Origin: Actinomycetes bacterium
GTDB taxonomy: Bacteria > Actinomycetota > Acidimicrobiia > Acidimicrobiales > Microtrichaceae
Direction of reading: 5' to 3'
NCBI GenBank assembly: GCA_023437745.1
Contig: JAEZFI010000196.1
Coordinates: 1 to 7,214, forward strand
DNA: 7,214 nt
Part shown: piece after piece, positions 1 to 5,291 of the stretch
Layout of the letters: every line of letters begins with the position of its first letter
Position numbering within the stretch: position 1 is the first letter of the stretch
Translations under genes and position numbers: made by a program
Notes under the pieces: model-generated
The model's input: only the letters and a program-made list of their open reading frames with translations
What the model was told of the DNA's origin: nothing
Databases searched by the model: none

Positions 1-46
1 GGGCCGAGGCCCTCCCCCTCCGCCAGGGAACGTGATTCCAGAGCGG

Positions 47-784
47 TCAGTCGCGGCGGCGTGCGAGGACCAAGGTCGACGAACCGAGACCGAGCAGCGC
101 CATACCGACGAGCAGAGCGATCAGCGAGCCGCTCGTGCCTGCGGTCGCTGCGATGCCCGAGTCGCCGGTGTTGACGGCGGTCGGCATCGGCATGGGAGCG
201 GCGCTGGCGCCACCGGCCGACGGGGCAGCCGGAGCGGCAGCAGCCGGGGGAGCCGTGGTCGTCGGCGCCTGCTCGACCGATGCCGGAGCCGTGACGACGG
301 CGTCGATCACGTGGATGATGCCGTTGCAGGCCTCGATGTCGGTGGTGACGACCGCTGCGCCGCCGTAGGTCAGCGTCTCGCCGTCGAGGGCGACGGCGAC
401 CGGGCCGCCGAGGCTCTCGACGTTCGTGCCCGCAGCGGCGACGGCTGCAGAGGAGTCGACGGCACCCGAGAGCACGTGGAGCGTGAGGACGTCGGTCAGC
501 GCTCCCGACGGGTCGGCCAGCAACGAGTCGAGCGTGCCGGCGGGCAGCGCGGCGAACGCTGCGTTCGTCGGAGCGAAGACGGTGAACGGACCCTCACCGT
601 CGAGCGTCTCGACCAGCCCAGCCGCCGTCACCGCGGTGACGAGCGTCGAGAAGTCGGGATTGGATGCAGCGATCTCGACGATCGTCTGGCATTCCTCCTC
701 CTGCGCTCCGGCAGCCGAGCTGAAGGTGAAACCTCCGAGCAGGACCGCAGACAGCGAGACCGCAGCAACCAACAGCTTTCGCAT
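47..784 (-). CDS. Secreted fasciclin (FAS1) domain protein with C-terminal membrane anchor
   Basis: Predicted exported protein of 245 aa with one FAS1 domain, a fold found in extracellular adhesion or matrix proteins. Residues 1-27 form a signal peptide (MRK, hydrophobic core, AGA before QEEE). The FAS1 domain spans about 34-166: the H1 motif FTVFAPTNAAF is at 67-77, and the domain ends in NGIIHVIDAVV (154-164), the usual last strand. Cys32 and Cys153 flank the domain and could form a disulfide. A Pro/Ala/Thr-rich linker (167-205) leads to VNTGDSG (204-210), a hydrophobic segment (about 219-241) and a basic ARRRD tail, the layout of a sortase-type anchor although the leading LP is absent. The start was chosen because ATG 784 has GGAGG five bases upstream and begins the signal peptide; the frame stays open further upstream without recognisable protein. 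It is divergent from the permease. The domain call is firm; the surface role is inferred and the ligand unknown. Confidence 0.9.
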   Translation of the reverse strand: MRKLLVAAVSLSAVLLGGFTFSSAAGAQEEECQTIVEIAASNPDFSTLVTAVTAAGLVETLDGEGPFTVFAPTNAAFAALPAGTLDSLLADPSGALTDVLTLHVLSGAVDSSAAVAAAGTNVESLGGPVAVALDGETLTYGGAAVVTTDIEACNGIIHVIDAVVTAPASVEQAPTTTAPPAAAAPAAPSAGGASAAPMPMPTAVNTGDSGIAATAGTSGSLIALLVGMALLGLGSSTLVLARRRD

Positions 785-924
785 TCCATCCTCCGTGGGT
801 GTGGGGCGGCCGGTGTCGGCGCTCCCGTGATGTGGTGTTGCCTCGCCATTCGGCCGAGACGTCCGTCGCGGATGCACTCGTCCGGAAATCGTTCGGAACT
901 CCAGCACGCATGATGTGGACGACG

Positions 925-946
925 CCCGACATCGGGATGTGTCGGG
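925..946. repeat. Inverted repeat in the fasciclin-permease intergenic gap
   Basis: Seven-base arms CCCGACA (925-931) and TGTCGGG (940-946) are perfectly complementary around an 8-base spacer. The site lies in the 266-bp gap between the divergent fasciclin and permease genes, about 140 bp from the fasciclin start and 105 bp from the permease start. It could be an operator or a hairpin in a leader. No regulator is encoded beside it, so the role is unassigned. Confidence 0.35.
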
Positions 947-1010
947 TGGATGCACTGGAACAGCATCGGCATCGAGTCGTGCTGGCTGATCGACGCTCCA
1001 CCTCGGGAGC

Positions 1011-1034
1011 GATCGAGTGATCGAGCGATCGGAT
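1011..1034. repeat. Three 8-bp tandem repeats upstream of the permease
   Basis: GATCGAGT, GATCGAGC and GATCGGAT follow one another directly, ending 16 bp before the permease GTG. No clear Shine-Dalgarno sequence is seen between the repeat and the start. The array occupies the place where the permease promoter or 5' end should be. It may be regulatory or simply a low-complexity stretch. Confidence 0.35.
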
Positions 1035-1050
1035 CTGCCAAGATCGCGCC

Positions 1051-2352
1051 GTGAGCGACGCCGGGACTGCGCAGGAGGGTGGGCTCGAACGCACGCTCGG
1101 CCTGTGGCAGGTGACGGCGAGCGGGGTCGGCATCATCGTGGGGGCCGGCATCTACGTGCTCGTCGGTGACGCGGTGGCCCTCGCTGGCGCTCGCACCTGG
1201 ATGAGCTTCGTGCTGGCCGCCGGGCTCAGCGTCCTGACCGGGTTGAGCTACGCGGAACTGACCTCGATGTACCCGAAGGCCGGGGCGGAGTTCGAGTACG
1301 CCCGCCACGCGTTTCCCGCATGGGTCGCGTTCGTCGTCGGGTGGGTCATGATCGCCGGGCTCATCGTCGCCGCCGCCGCGGTCTCGCTCGGCTTCGGTCG
1401 CTACCTCGGCTGGTTCGTCGACGTGAGCCCGACCGTCGGAGGCCTGATCCTGCTCGCAGTGGTGGCCGTGGTCGCCTGGGCCGGCATCCGCCGCTCGGCC
1501 CGGTTGACGGTTGCGTTGAGCCTCGTCCAGGTCGGCGGATTGCTCTACGTGATGGTGATCGGTCTCCCCCACGTCGGCCAGGTCGACCTGCTGGACGGCA
1601 GCGCGGGCAGCGGCGGCGTGCTCGCTGCCGCTGCCCTGGTGTTCTTCGCGTTCATCGGGTTCGACGAGGTCATCACCCTCGCTGAGGAGACGAAGGATCC
1701 GACGCGCATCGTTCCTCGCGCCTTGCTGCTGGCACTGGGCATCTCCACGGTGCTGTACGTCGGCGTTGCGATCGCCGCGGTGAGCGTCATCGGTCCCGAC
1801 GCCGTCGCTGGGTCGGAGCGACCACTGGCCGACGTGATCGACCACGCCCTCGGCGGCCGTGGCGCCGATGCGCTCGCCGTCCTGGCCCTCATCGCCACCA
1901 CCAACACGACGCTGCTGTGCATCACCGCCACGAGCCGCCTGCAGTTCGGGATGGGCAGAGCCCGCGCCCTACCGAGCGTGGTCACCCGTCTCGGCGACCG
2001 CAGCCGTGCGCCTCGCGTCGCCATCGCCGTCTCGGTGGTCACCGCCGCAGGGTTCGTGCTGATCGGCGACCTGACGTTGATCGCCAGCGTCACCGACCTC
2101 GCCGTCTACCTCGTGTTCATCGCCGTGAACCTCGCCGTGGTGGTCCTGCGCTTCCGAGCGCCCGACCATCCTCGACCGTTCCGGAGCCCACTGGCGATCG
2201 GCCGGTTCCCCGTGCTGCCGGTCGCCGGCCTGATCGCTGTGCTCGTGATGATCCCCGCGCTGCGATGGGAGGCGCTCGTCCTCGGCGCCGGCCTCTGCGC
2301 GCTCGGAGCCGGCGCCTACGCCTGGTTCGGGCACCGGATGAACGCCGGCTGA
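1051..2352 (+). CDS. APC-superfamily amino acid permease
   Basis: Inner-membrane amino acid/polyamine transporter of 433 aa, expected to have about 12 transmembrane helices, slightly shorter than many family members (450-500 aa). The first helix holds the signature GVGIIVGAGIYVL (25-37), whose Gly-rich break forms the substrate site in APC transporters. SYAELTSMYPKAGAEFEY (66-83) matches the conserved TM2-TM3 region. FIGFDEVITLAEETKDPTR (201-219) is the TM6-loop motif, followed by IVPRAL. TSRLQFGMGRARALP (294-308) is the TM8-loop motif, and RPFRSPL before the last helices is typical. The start is GTG at 1051, which gives the usual short cytoplasmic N-terminus; no good ribosome site is visible, so a leaderless transcript or a slightly different start is possible. 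The gene stands alone, divergent from the fasciclin gene and convergent with the hydrolase. Family is clear; the substrate cannot be read from sequence. Confidence 0.92.
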   Translation: MSDAGTAQEGGLERTLGLWQVTASGVGIIVGAGIYVLVGDAVALAGARTWMSFVLAAGLSVLTGLSYAELTSMYPKAGAEFEYARHAFPAWVAFVVGWVMIAGLIVAAAAVSLGFGRYLGWFVDVSPTVGGLILLAVVAVVAWAGIRRSARLTVALSLVQVGGLLYVMVIGLPHVGQVDLLDGSAGSGGVLAAAALVFFAFIGFDEVITLAEETKDPTRIVPRALLLALGISTVLYVGVAIAAVSVIGPDAVAGSERPLADVIDHALGGRGADALAVLALIATTNTTLLCITATSRLQFGMGRARALPSVVTRLGDRSRAPRVAIAVSVVTAAGFVLIGDLTLIASVTDLAVYLVFIAVNLAVVVLRFRAPDHPRPFRSPLAIGRFPVLPVAGLIAVLVMIPALRWEALVLGAGLCALGAGAYAWFGHRMNAG

Positions 2353-2364
2353 GCGGCCTGCACC

Positions 2365-2386
2365 CGCGATCCTCGGCCGGATCGCG
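2365..2386. terminator. Probable bidirectional terminator between convergent genes
   Basis: A perfect 8-bp stem, CGCGATCC (2365-2372) with GGATCGCG (2379-2386), closes a 6-base loop. It sits in the 58-bp gap between the permease stop (2352) and the hydrolase stop (2411), which converge. There is no T-tract on either strand, so it is a GC-rich, U-less hairpin of the kind common in high-GC actinobacteria. Position and symmetry support a shared terminator; termination itself is inferred. Confidence 0.6.
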
Positions 2387-2410
2387 ACTCTCGACCGATC
2401 GCTCAGTCGA

Positions 2411-3214
2411 TCATCGGCGGCCCTGCTGCTCGCACGACCGGAGGTGGTCGACGATGACGGGGGCGACGACCTCGTCGGCGACGGTGTGCCACTCCCCTTG
2501 CAGGCTGCGACTCGTCGCGTCGGGGATCTGCGCGGCGACCGCCGCTGCCCAGCCCGTGAGGTCGTCGCTGCTGCCCTCGCTGTCGAGCACGAGCGTGGGT
2601 GTCGTGATCCGCCCGAGGAGGGCGTTGTCGATCGAGTCGGACAGCGTGCAGTCGTAGACGAGCGTGTGGGCCGTCTCGACCATCTGGACCCACGACGGAG
2701 CGAGCGCCATCTCGTCGAGGTACTCCTCGGGCACCCCGATCGACGTGTGGAAGTGCCGGACCGCCGCGGCACGATCGGTGGTGACGAGCTCGGCGATCTC
2801 GAGTGTCAGAGGGTCGGGTCGCAGGTCGCTGTCGTCGTGGAGTGGAGGCTCCAACAGGACGAGGCCGTCGATCATCGCCGAGGCGCCTGCGTCACCGGCG
2901 GCTCGCAGCGCCAGGAGCGCTCCCGCCGAGTAGCCGTACAGCCCGGCCGCGCCGCCCGATGCACGGATCACCGCAACGAGGTCCTCGACCTCGCGGTCGG
3001 GGTGGTAGGTCTCGGCATCGCCGCTCTGCCCCCTGCCCCGGCGGTCGTAGGTGACGACGGTCAGGTGCTCGGCGAGCAGCGGAACCAGGCGGTCGTACGC
3101 GCTGAAGCCCCGGTGGTGCAGCGGCGGCTCCACCATCACGACCACGGGACGCCCTTCTCCGTGCCGCTCGAACGCGATCCGAGTTCCATCGGCAGAACTG
3201 ACGTAGTCGGTCAT
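2411..3214 (-). CDS. Alpha/beta hydrolase, TetR-controlled
   Basis: Predicted cytoplasmic alpha/beta-hydrolase-fold enzyme of 267 aa, a normal size for the family. The nucleophile elbow is GYSAG, with Ser96 (94-98). The candidate acid is Asp211 at the end of the strand TPTLVLD (205-211), and the base is His243 in GEWHTVADE. YDRRGRGQSGD (56-66) is the conserved loop after strand 4. The oxyanion region, usually HG, reads EPPLHHRGF (29-37). The ATG at 3214 was chosen because it begins the domain (MTDYVSSADGTRIAF) and follows GAGGAAG at a 9-base distance; the longer frame would run through the operator palindrome. There is no signal peptide or lid insertion. It is divergent from a TetR regulator across an operator, so the substrate, or something related to it, may be the inducer. 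The reaction (esterase, lactonase, peroxidase-like or other) cannot be told. Confidence 0.9.
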   Translation of the reverse strand: MTDYVSSADGTRIAFERHGEGRPVVVMVEPPLHHRGFSAYDRLVPLLAEHLTVVTYDRRGRGQSGDAETYHPDREVEDLVAVIRASGGAAGLYGYSAGALLALRAAGDAGASAMIDGLVLLEPPLHDDSDLRPDPLTLEIAELVTTDRAAAVRHFHTSIGVPEEYLDEMALAPSWVQMVETAHTLVYDCTLSDSIDNALLGRITTPTLVLDSEGSSDDLTGWAAAVAAQIPDATSRSLQGEWHTVADEVVAPVIVDHLRSCEQQGRR

Positions 3215-3234
3215 GGGCCTCGCTTCCTCAAGGG

Positions 3235-3257
3235 GTGTACGGTACCGTACCGTACAC
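3235..3257. promoter_or_regulatory. Perfect 23-bp palindromic operator for the TetR regulator
   Basis: Two 11-base arms, GTGTACGGTAC (3235-3245) and its exact complement GTACCGTACAC (3247-3257), surround a single central base at 3246. A shorter palindrome, GTACGGTACCGTAC (3237-3250), is nested inside it. The site begins 20 bp upstream of the hydrolase ATG and ends 31-34 bp upstream of the regulator start, so a bound dimer would cover the promoters or start sites of both divergent genes. This is the classic layout for a TetR repressor controlling itself and its neighbour. The palindrome is seen directly; binding is inferred. Confidence 0.88.
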
Positions 3258-3291
3258 CGGCGAGAGACGCCCGGGGGAATGGAGATCTGTG

Positions 3292-3918
3292 GTGCGAGCG
3301 ACACCAGCGACGGGCACCAGCCGCAGCAGCGCGATCCTCGACGCCGCGACTCGGCTCTTCCTGGAGCAGGGCTACGCCGGGACGAGCATGGACGACGTCG
3401 TGTCGGCCGCCCGTGCGTCGAAGCAGACGCTCTACCGGAACTTCGGCGACAAGGAAGGGCTCTTCCGGGCCGTGATCGAGGCGAACATCGCGGACGCCGA
3501 AGCCGGGACGAACGGCGTGCTCGAGGAGCTCGCCGGCACGACCGACCTCGCCGGTGACCTCCGGGCGTTCGCCCGACAGCACCTCCGCGACGTGCTGCAG
3601 CCGCATCTCATGCAGATCCGTCGGCTCGTCATCGCCGAGGCCGACCGCTTCCCCGGACTTGCGCGCACCTGGTACGAGCGGGGACCGGAGCGGGCCCACG
3701 ACGCCTTCGAAGCCCTGTTCACAGGACTTGCGGCACGCGGACTCCTTCGCGTCGAACGTCCTCGGCTCGCCGCCGAGCACTTCAACTGGCTGATCCTGTC
3801 GATCCCTCTCCAACGAGCCCTGTACCTGCCAGCGTCGGCAGAACTGGACCTGAACCTCGACGACATCGCCGATGAGGGCGTCCGGGTGTTCCTTGCCGCG
3901 TACTCCCCGACGCGATGA
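3292..3918 (+). CDS. TetR/AcrR-family transcriptional repressor
   Basis: DNA-binding regulator of 208 aa, normal for the family. The N-terminal TetR helix-turn-helix covers about residues 14-61: AILDAATRLFLEQGYAGTSM (14-33) gives helix 1 and the turn, and ASKQTLYRNFGDKEGLF (42-58) gives the recognition helix with the typical YRNFGDKE signature. The C-terminal ligand and dimer domain resembles the AefR-like group, with RRLVIAEADRFPGLA and then WYERGP. Two adjacent GTG codons could start it. GTG 3292 has GGAG (3281-3284) seven bases upstream, while GTG 3289 has only four, so 3292 is preferred. An earlier frame-open GTG at 3235 would place the operator inside the coding region and is unlikely. 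It is divergent from the hydrolase and probably represses both genes through the 23-bp palindrome. Its stop lies five bases before the truncated tRNA copy. The ligand is unknown. Confidence 0.92.
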   Translation: MRATPATGTSRSSAILDAATRLFLEQGYAGTSMDDVVSAARASKQTLYRNFGDKEGLFRAVIEANIADAEAGTNGVLEELAGTTDLAGDLRAFARQHLRDVLQPHLMQIRRLVIAEADRFPGLARTWYERGPERAHDAFEALFTGLAARGLLRVERPRLAAEHFNWLILSIPLQRALYLPASAELDLNLDDIADEGVRVFLAAYSPTR

Positions 3919-3922
3919 CCTG

Positions 3923-3979
3923 GTGCCCGGGGCGGGACTCGAACCCGCACGGAGCGTGAGCTCCCGGGGGGTTTAAGCC
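3923..3979 (-). repeat. Att-type direct repeat: truncated 3' half of tRNA-Leu
   Basis: Fifty-seven bases are identical to 5205-5261. Read on the minus strand they supply the anticodon loop CTTAAAC, the variable arm, the T arm with TTCGAGT, the 3' acceptor strand and the discriminator A, but the D arm and 5' acceptor strand are absent. Identity stops two bases beyond the anticodon loop on one side and one base past the tRNA 3' end on the other. In the integration model this is the original chromosomal 3' half displaced from its tRNA. It is not a functional tRNA. Confidence 0.85.
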
Positions 3980-4274
3980 ATCGGCTCGCAGTGACGCCTG
4001 GTGCCGGCTGGGTCGAACGGGTGCCGCCCAGCGGGCAGTTCCCGGGCACTGCGACAGCGCTCGTGCCGTCTCGTGCGGCCGAATCCGACGAGTTCCGAGT
4101 AGTTCGCGACTACTTGCGCGACTACTCGCGGCTTCGACAGTCGGCGCGCCCGACCGCGTTCGGATTGCGATCTCGCCGATGCGTATGTCACCAGCGCGCT
4201 AACCGGCGCTACTCGACGCACATGCCCGTGGGCCCGGAGTTCGGCATCCCGGTTCGAGTTCGATAGGGCCGGGG
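3980..4274. other. Non-coding interior of the element, left side
   Basis: I see no convincing gene in this 295-bp stretch. The longest plus-strand frame (3991-4266) has no recognisable domain and no family resemblance. The notable content is the repeat cluster at 4099-4126. Immediately after the repeat, around 3988-4000, CAGTGACGCC weakly resembles the D-arm side of tRNA-Leu (CAGTTACGCC), but no acceptor stem can be formed with it. Confidence 0.5.
4099..4126. repeat. Left arm-like repeats (CGCGACTAC, 12-bp period)
   Basis: CGCGACTACT occurs at 4105-4114 and again at 4117-4126, giving a 12-bp period. A GTAGT half-site at 4099-4103 pairs with ACTAC at 4109-4113, adding an inverted copy. The same CGCGACTAC core with the same 12-bp period recurs near the other end of the element (4987-5027). 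Matching repeats about 125 bp and 180 bp inside the two att copies are what arm-type integrase sites look like. The repeats are seen; their binding role is inferred. Confidence 0.6.
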
Positions 4275-4442
4275 AACCGCTGCGCGATCGTCACCTGAAT
4301 CAAGCACACCTACAACCACCGGCGCCGCCAAGACGGCCTGGGCAGACTCACCCCGGTCGAGTTCGAACTCGCCTTCGCGCAGCCCGCCGCTCACGCGGCA
4401 TGTTCAGTCACAACCACCGTCAACTGAACCTGCAGCAGACCC
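4275..4442 (+). pseudogene. IS3-family transposase C-terminal remnant with IS end
   Basis: Frame 4299-4427 reads IKHTYNHRRRQDGLGRLTP then VEFELAF, the C-terminal end of the integrase (rve, DDE) domain of IS3-type OrfB transposases, where a WI..TYN.RRR..LG.LTP.E pattern is common. The codon just before the Ile (4296-4298) is TGA where the family usually has Trp (TGG), a probable nonsense mutation, and everything upstream of about 4275 (the D, D, E residues and OrfA) is missing. The frame runs to a TGA at 4425-4427, overlapping a stretch (4419-4442) ending GCAGCAGACCC that resembles an IS3-type terminal region. It is dead and shows that the element once carried or received an insertion sequence. 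The family call is firm; the exact left border is not. Confidence 0.75.
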
Positions 4443-4485
4443 GAACCTATGCCGACCGTTCAGTGTCGGCCAGCGGACTGCAGTC

Positions 4486-4713
4486 TCATAGAAGGCCGGC
4501 AATGATCAGGACCGCTCCAACCGCAATGACAATCGGGGTACCGAAGAAGTGCGTCCTCTCCATGACGGTACGAGCGTGCCATCCGCTACCTGAGGGATCC
4601 GCCGCTCTGTTCACCCACTCCGTGCGCACGCGAGCCCACCCCTTTGGCGAACCGAACGTGATCAGGAACACCAGAGAACCCATGAGAATGAAGGCACTCC
4701 CGAACGCGATCAA
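4486..4713 (-). CDS. Small two-helix membrane protein, unknown function
   Basis: A 75-aa protein with a hydrophobic N-terminal helix (about 2-20, IAFGSAFILMGSLVFLITF) and a hydrophobic C-terminal helix (about 58-75, GTPIVIAVGAVLIIAGLL). They are joined by a polar loop with three Trp residues (GWARVRTEWVNR and GWHARTVMERTHFFG). This is a coherent hairpin topology rather than a random frame. The start is TTG at 4713, preceded by a strong purine tract (GAGGAGGAG) three bases upstream; an in-frame stop lies just before it, so the gene cannot be longer. An internal ATG at codon 11 would remove half of helix 1. The gene lies inside the tRNA-bounded element, between the IS remnant and the right repeat cluster. 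I do not recognise the family. It could be a surviving cargo gene of the element. Confidence 0.6.
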   Translation of the reverse strand: MIAFGSAFILMGSLVFLITFGSPKGWARVRTEWVNRAADPSGSGWHARTVMERTHFFGTPIVIAVGAVLIIAGLL

Positions 4714-4986
4714 GCTCCTCCTCGCTCAAGATACCCGCCCACTCCAGGGGCACCCCAGATGTAGCTCACCATGCTCGATGTCCAGGCCGCCGTTGCCGCC
4801 GGAAGGGCGAGCTGGCACCCACGACATAGCGTGAATGCTATAGCTCCTGGCGGCTTCTGCCCACCAGCTGCAAGCTCTGTCAGTCGCACACAACGCTCAG
4901 ACCAGCGCGATCCAGACGCACGTTGCTCGCCCGACGCGTCCGGCGAAGGAAGGCCGACCGCCAAGGGCGCCGCCGAAGACAGGAAA

Positions 4987-5027
4987 GCGCGACTACCAGC
5001 GCGACTACCAGCGCGACTACCGACTAC
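4987..5027. repeat. Right arm-like repeats (GCGCGACTACCA, 12-bp period)
   Basis: GCGCGACTACCA occurs at 4987-4998 and 4999-5010; a third copy (5011-5022) differs only in its last two bases and is followed by CGACTAC (5021-5027). The core CGCGACTAC and the 12-bp spacing match the left cluster at 4105-4126, in the same orientation. The cluster lies about 178 bp inside the right att copy. Arm-type integrase binding sites are the favoured reading; a simple tandem repeat is the alternative. Confidence 0.65.
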
Positions 5028-5090
5028 GCACCGGGGCCGGACCACTCACGGTGACTCGCCTCGTGGTCCGGTGGAACAGGACGAGAACAA

Positions 5091-5172
5091 CGCAGAGGGG
5101 TTTTCGCGCCTACTCGGACACAACAGCACCAGACCGACAAGGCGACCACGATCCGTGAGAACCCCCTCTGCG
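5091..5172. repeat. Long-loop inverted repeat downstream of tRNA-Leu
   Basis: CGCAGAGGGG (5091-5100) and CCCCTCTGCG (5163-5172) are exact complements separated by 62 bases. A second pair, CACCAGACC (5127-5135) with GGTCTGGTG (5191-5199), interlocks with it. On the tRNA strand both lie just past the tRNA 3' end. They could be structural parts of the element's end or part of a terminator, but the loop is long and there is no T-tract. Confidence 0.35.
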
Positions 5173-5205
5173 GACCATGCCGTCTGGTCTGGTCTGGTGT
5201 CATCG

Positions 5206-5291
5206 TGCCCGGGGCGGGACTCGAACCCGCACGGAGCGTGAGCTCCCGGGGGGTTTAAGCCCCCTGCGCCTGCCAGTTACGCCACCCGGGC
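5206..5291 (-). tRNA. tRNA-Leu (anticodon UAA)
   Basis: An 86-base class II tRNA, CCA not encoded. Read 5' to 3' on the minus strand: acceptor GCCCGGG (5291-5285) pairs with CCCGGGC (5213-5207), discriminator A at 5206. The D arm is GCG...CGC. The anticodon stem GGGGG/CCCCC encloses CTTAAAC, placing TAA at 5257-5255. A long variable arm (GGGAGCTCACGCTCC) marks a Leu/Ser-type tRNA. The T arm is GCGGG TTCGAGT CCCGC. It reads UUA (and possibly UUG) codons, which are rare in a high-GC genome. Its 3' half is duplicated at 3923-3979, so it is the integration target of the adjoining element. Its 5' end overlaps the last 15 bases of the upstream same-strand gene. Confidence 0.95.

Larger units (their letters stand above)
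4714..5204. other. Non-coding interior of the element, right side
   Basis: No gene is supportable here. A minus-strand frame ending at 4710 overlaps the small membrane-protein start as TTGA, but its content is low-complexity with no recognisable family. The stretch holds a short palindrome, ATAGC (4826-4830) with GCTAT (4837-4841), the right repeat cluster, a long-loop inverted repeat (5091-5172) and three GTCTG pentamers (5182-5196) next to the att copy. Confidence 0.5.
3923..5261. mobile_element. Remnant or miniature integrative element in tRNA-Leu(UAA)
   Basis: The segment is bounded by exact 57-bp direct repeats (3923-3979 and 5205-5261), each being the 3' half of tRNA-Leu from the anticodon stem-loop to just past the discriminator. 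One copy belongs to the intact tRNA and the other stands alone, as tyrosine integrases leave behind when they insert into a tRNA gene. The interior is 1.2 kb. It holds a decayed IS3-type transposase end, a small membrane-protein gene and two clusters of 12-bp-period repeats near the ends. Base composition in about 4400-4900 looks lower in GC than the flanks. No integrase, excisionase or replication gene is visible. It could be what is left after internal deletion of a larger element, or a small element moved in trans. A simple local duplication of the tRNA is less likely because the 5' half is missing and the arm-like repeats are paired. Confidence 0.75.

Noticed and set aside
1..46. Possible terminator of the fasciclin gene (GGGCC with GGCCC at 1-12).
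   Set aside because: The two-base loop cannot form a good hairpin and the window edge cuts off the context.
628..1845. Long minus-strand frame of 405 codons across the intergenic gap and the permease gene.
   Set aside because: It is an Arg/Asp/His-rich shadow of the permease and fasciclin genes produced by high GC content, with no domain.
3235..3291. GTG at 3235 as the start of the TetR gene.
   Set aside because: It would place the whole operator palindrome inside the coding region, has no ribosome site, and adds 19 residues before the normal TetR N-terminus.
4141..4266. tRNA-like stretch on the minus strand (GTAGCGC, CGGTTA, GCGC resembling a D arm) followed by a T-loop-like GGTTCGAGTTCG on the plus strand at about 4250.
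   Set aside because: The D loop would be too short, the anticodon loop lacks U33, no T arm follows in the right place and no acceptor stem can be paired. The two signals are on opposite strands.
3991..4266. Plus-strand open frame of 91 codons after the truncated tRNA.
   Set aside because: No domain, no ribosome site, and the only striking part (RDYLRDYSR) comes from the DNA repeat cluster.
4987..5027. CRISPR array.
   Set aside because: The units are 12-bp tandem copies with no spacers and there is no cas gene in the window.
4710..5045. Minus-strand open frame of 111 codons overlapping the small membrane-protein start as TTGA.
   Set aside because: The overlap looks like translational coupling, but the protein is low-complexity (RAGSRAGSRA from the DNA repeats), lacks a family resemblance and has no clear start.
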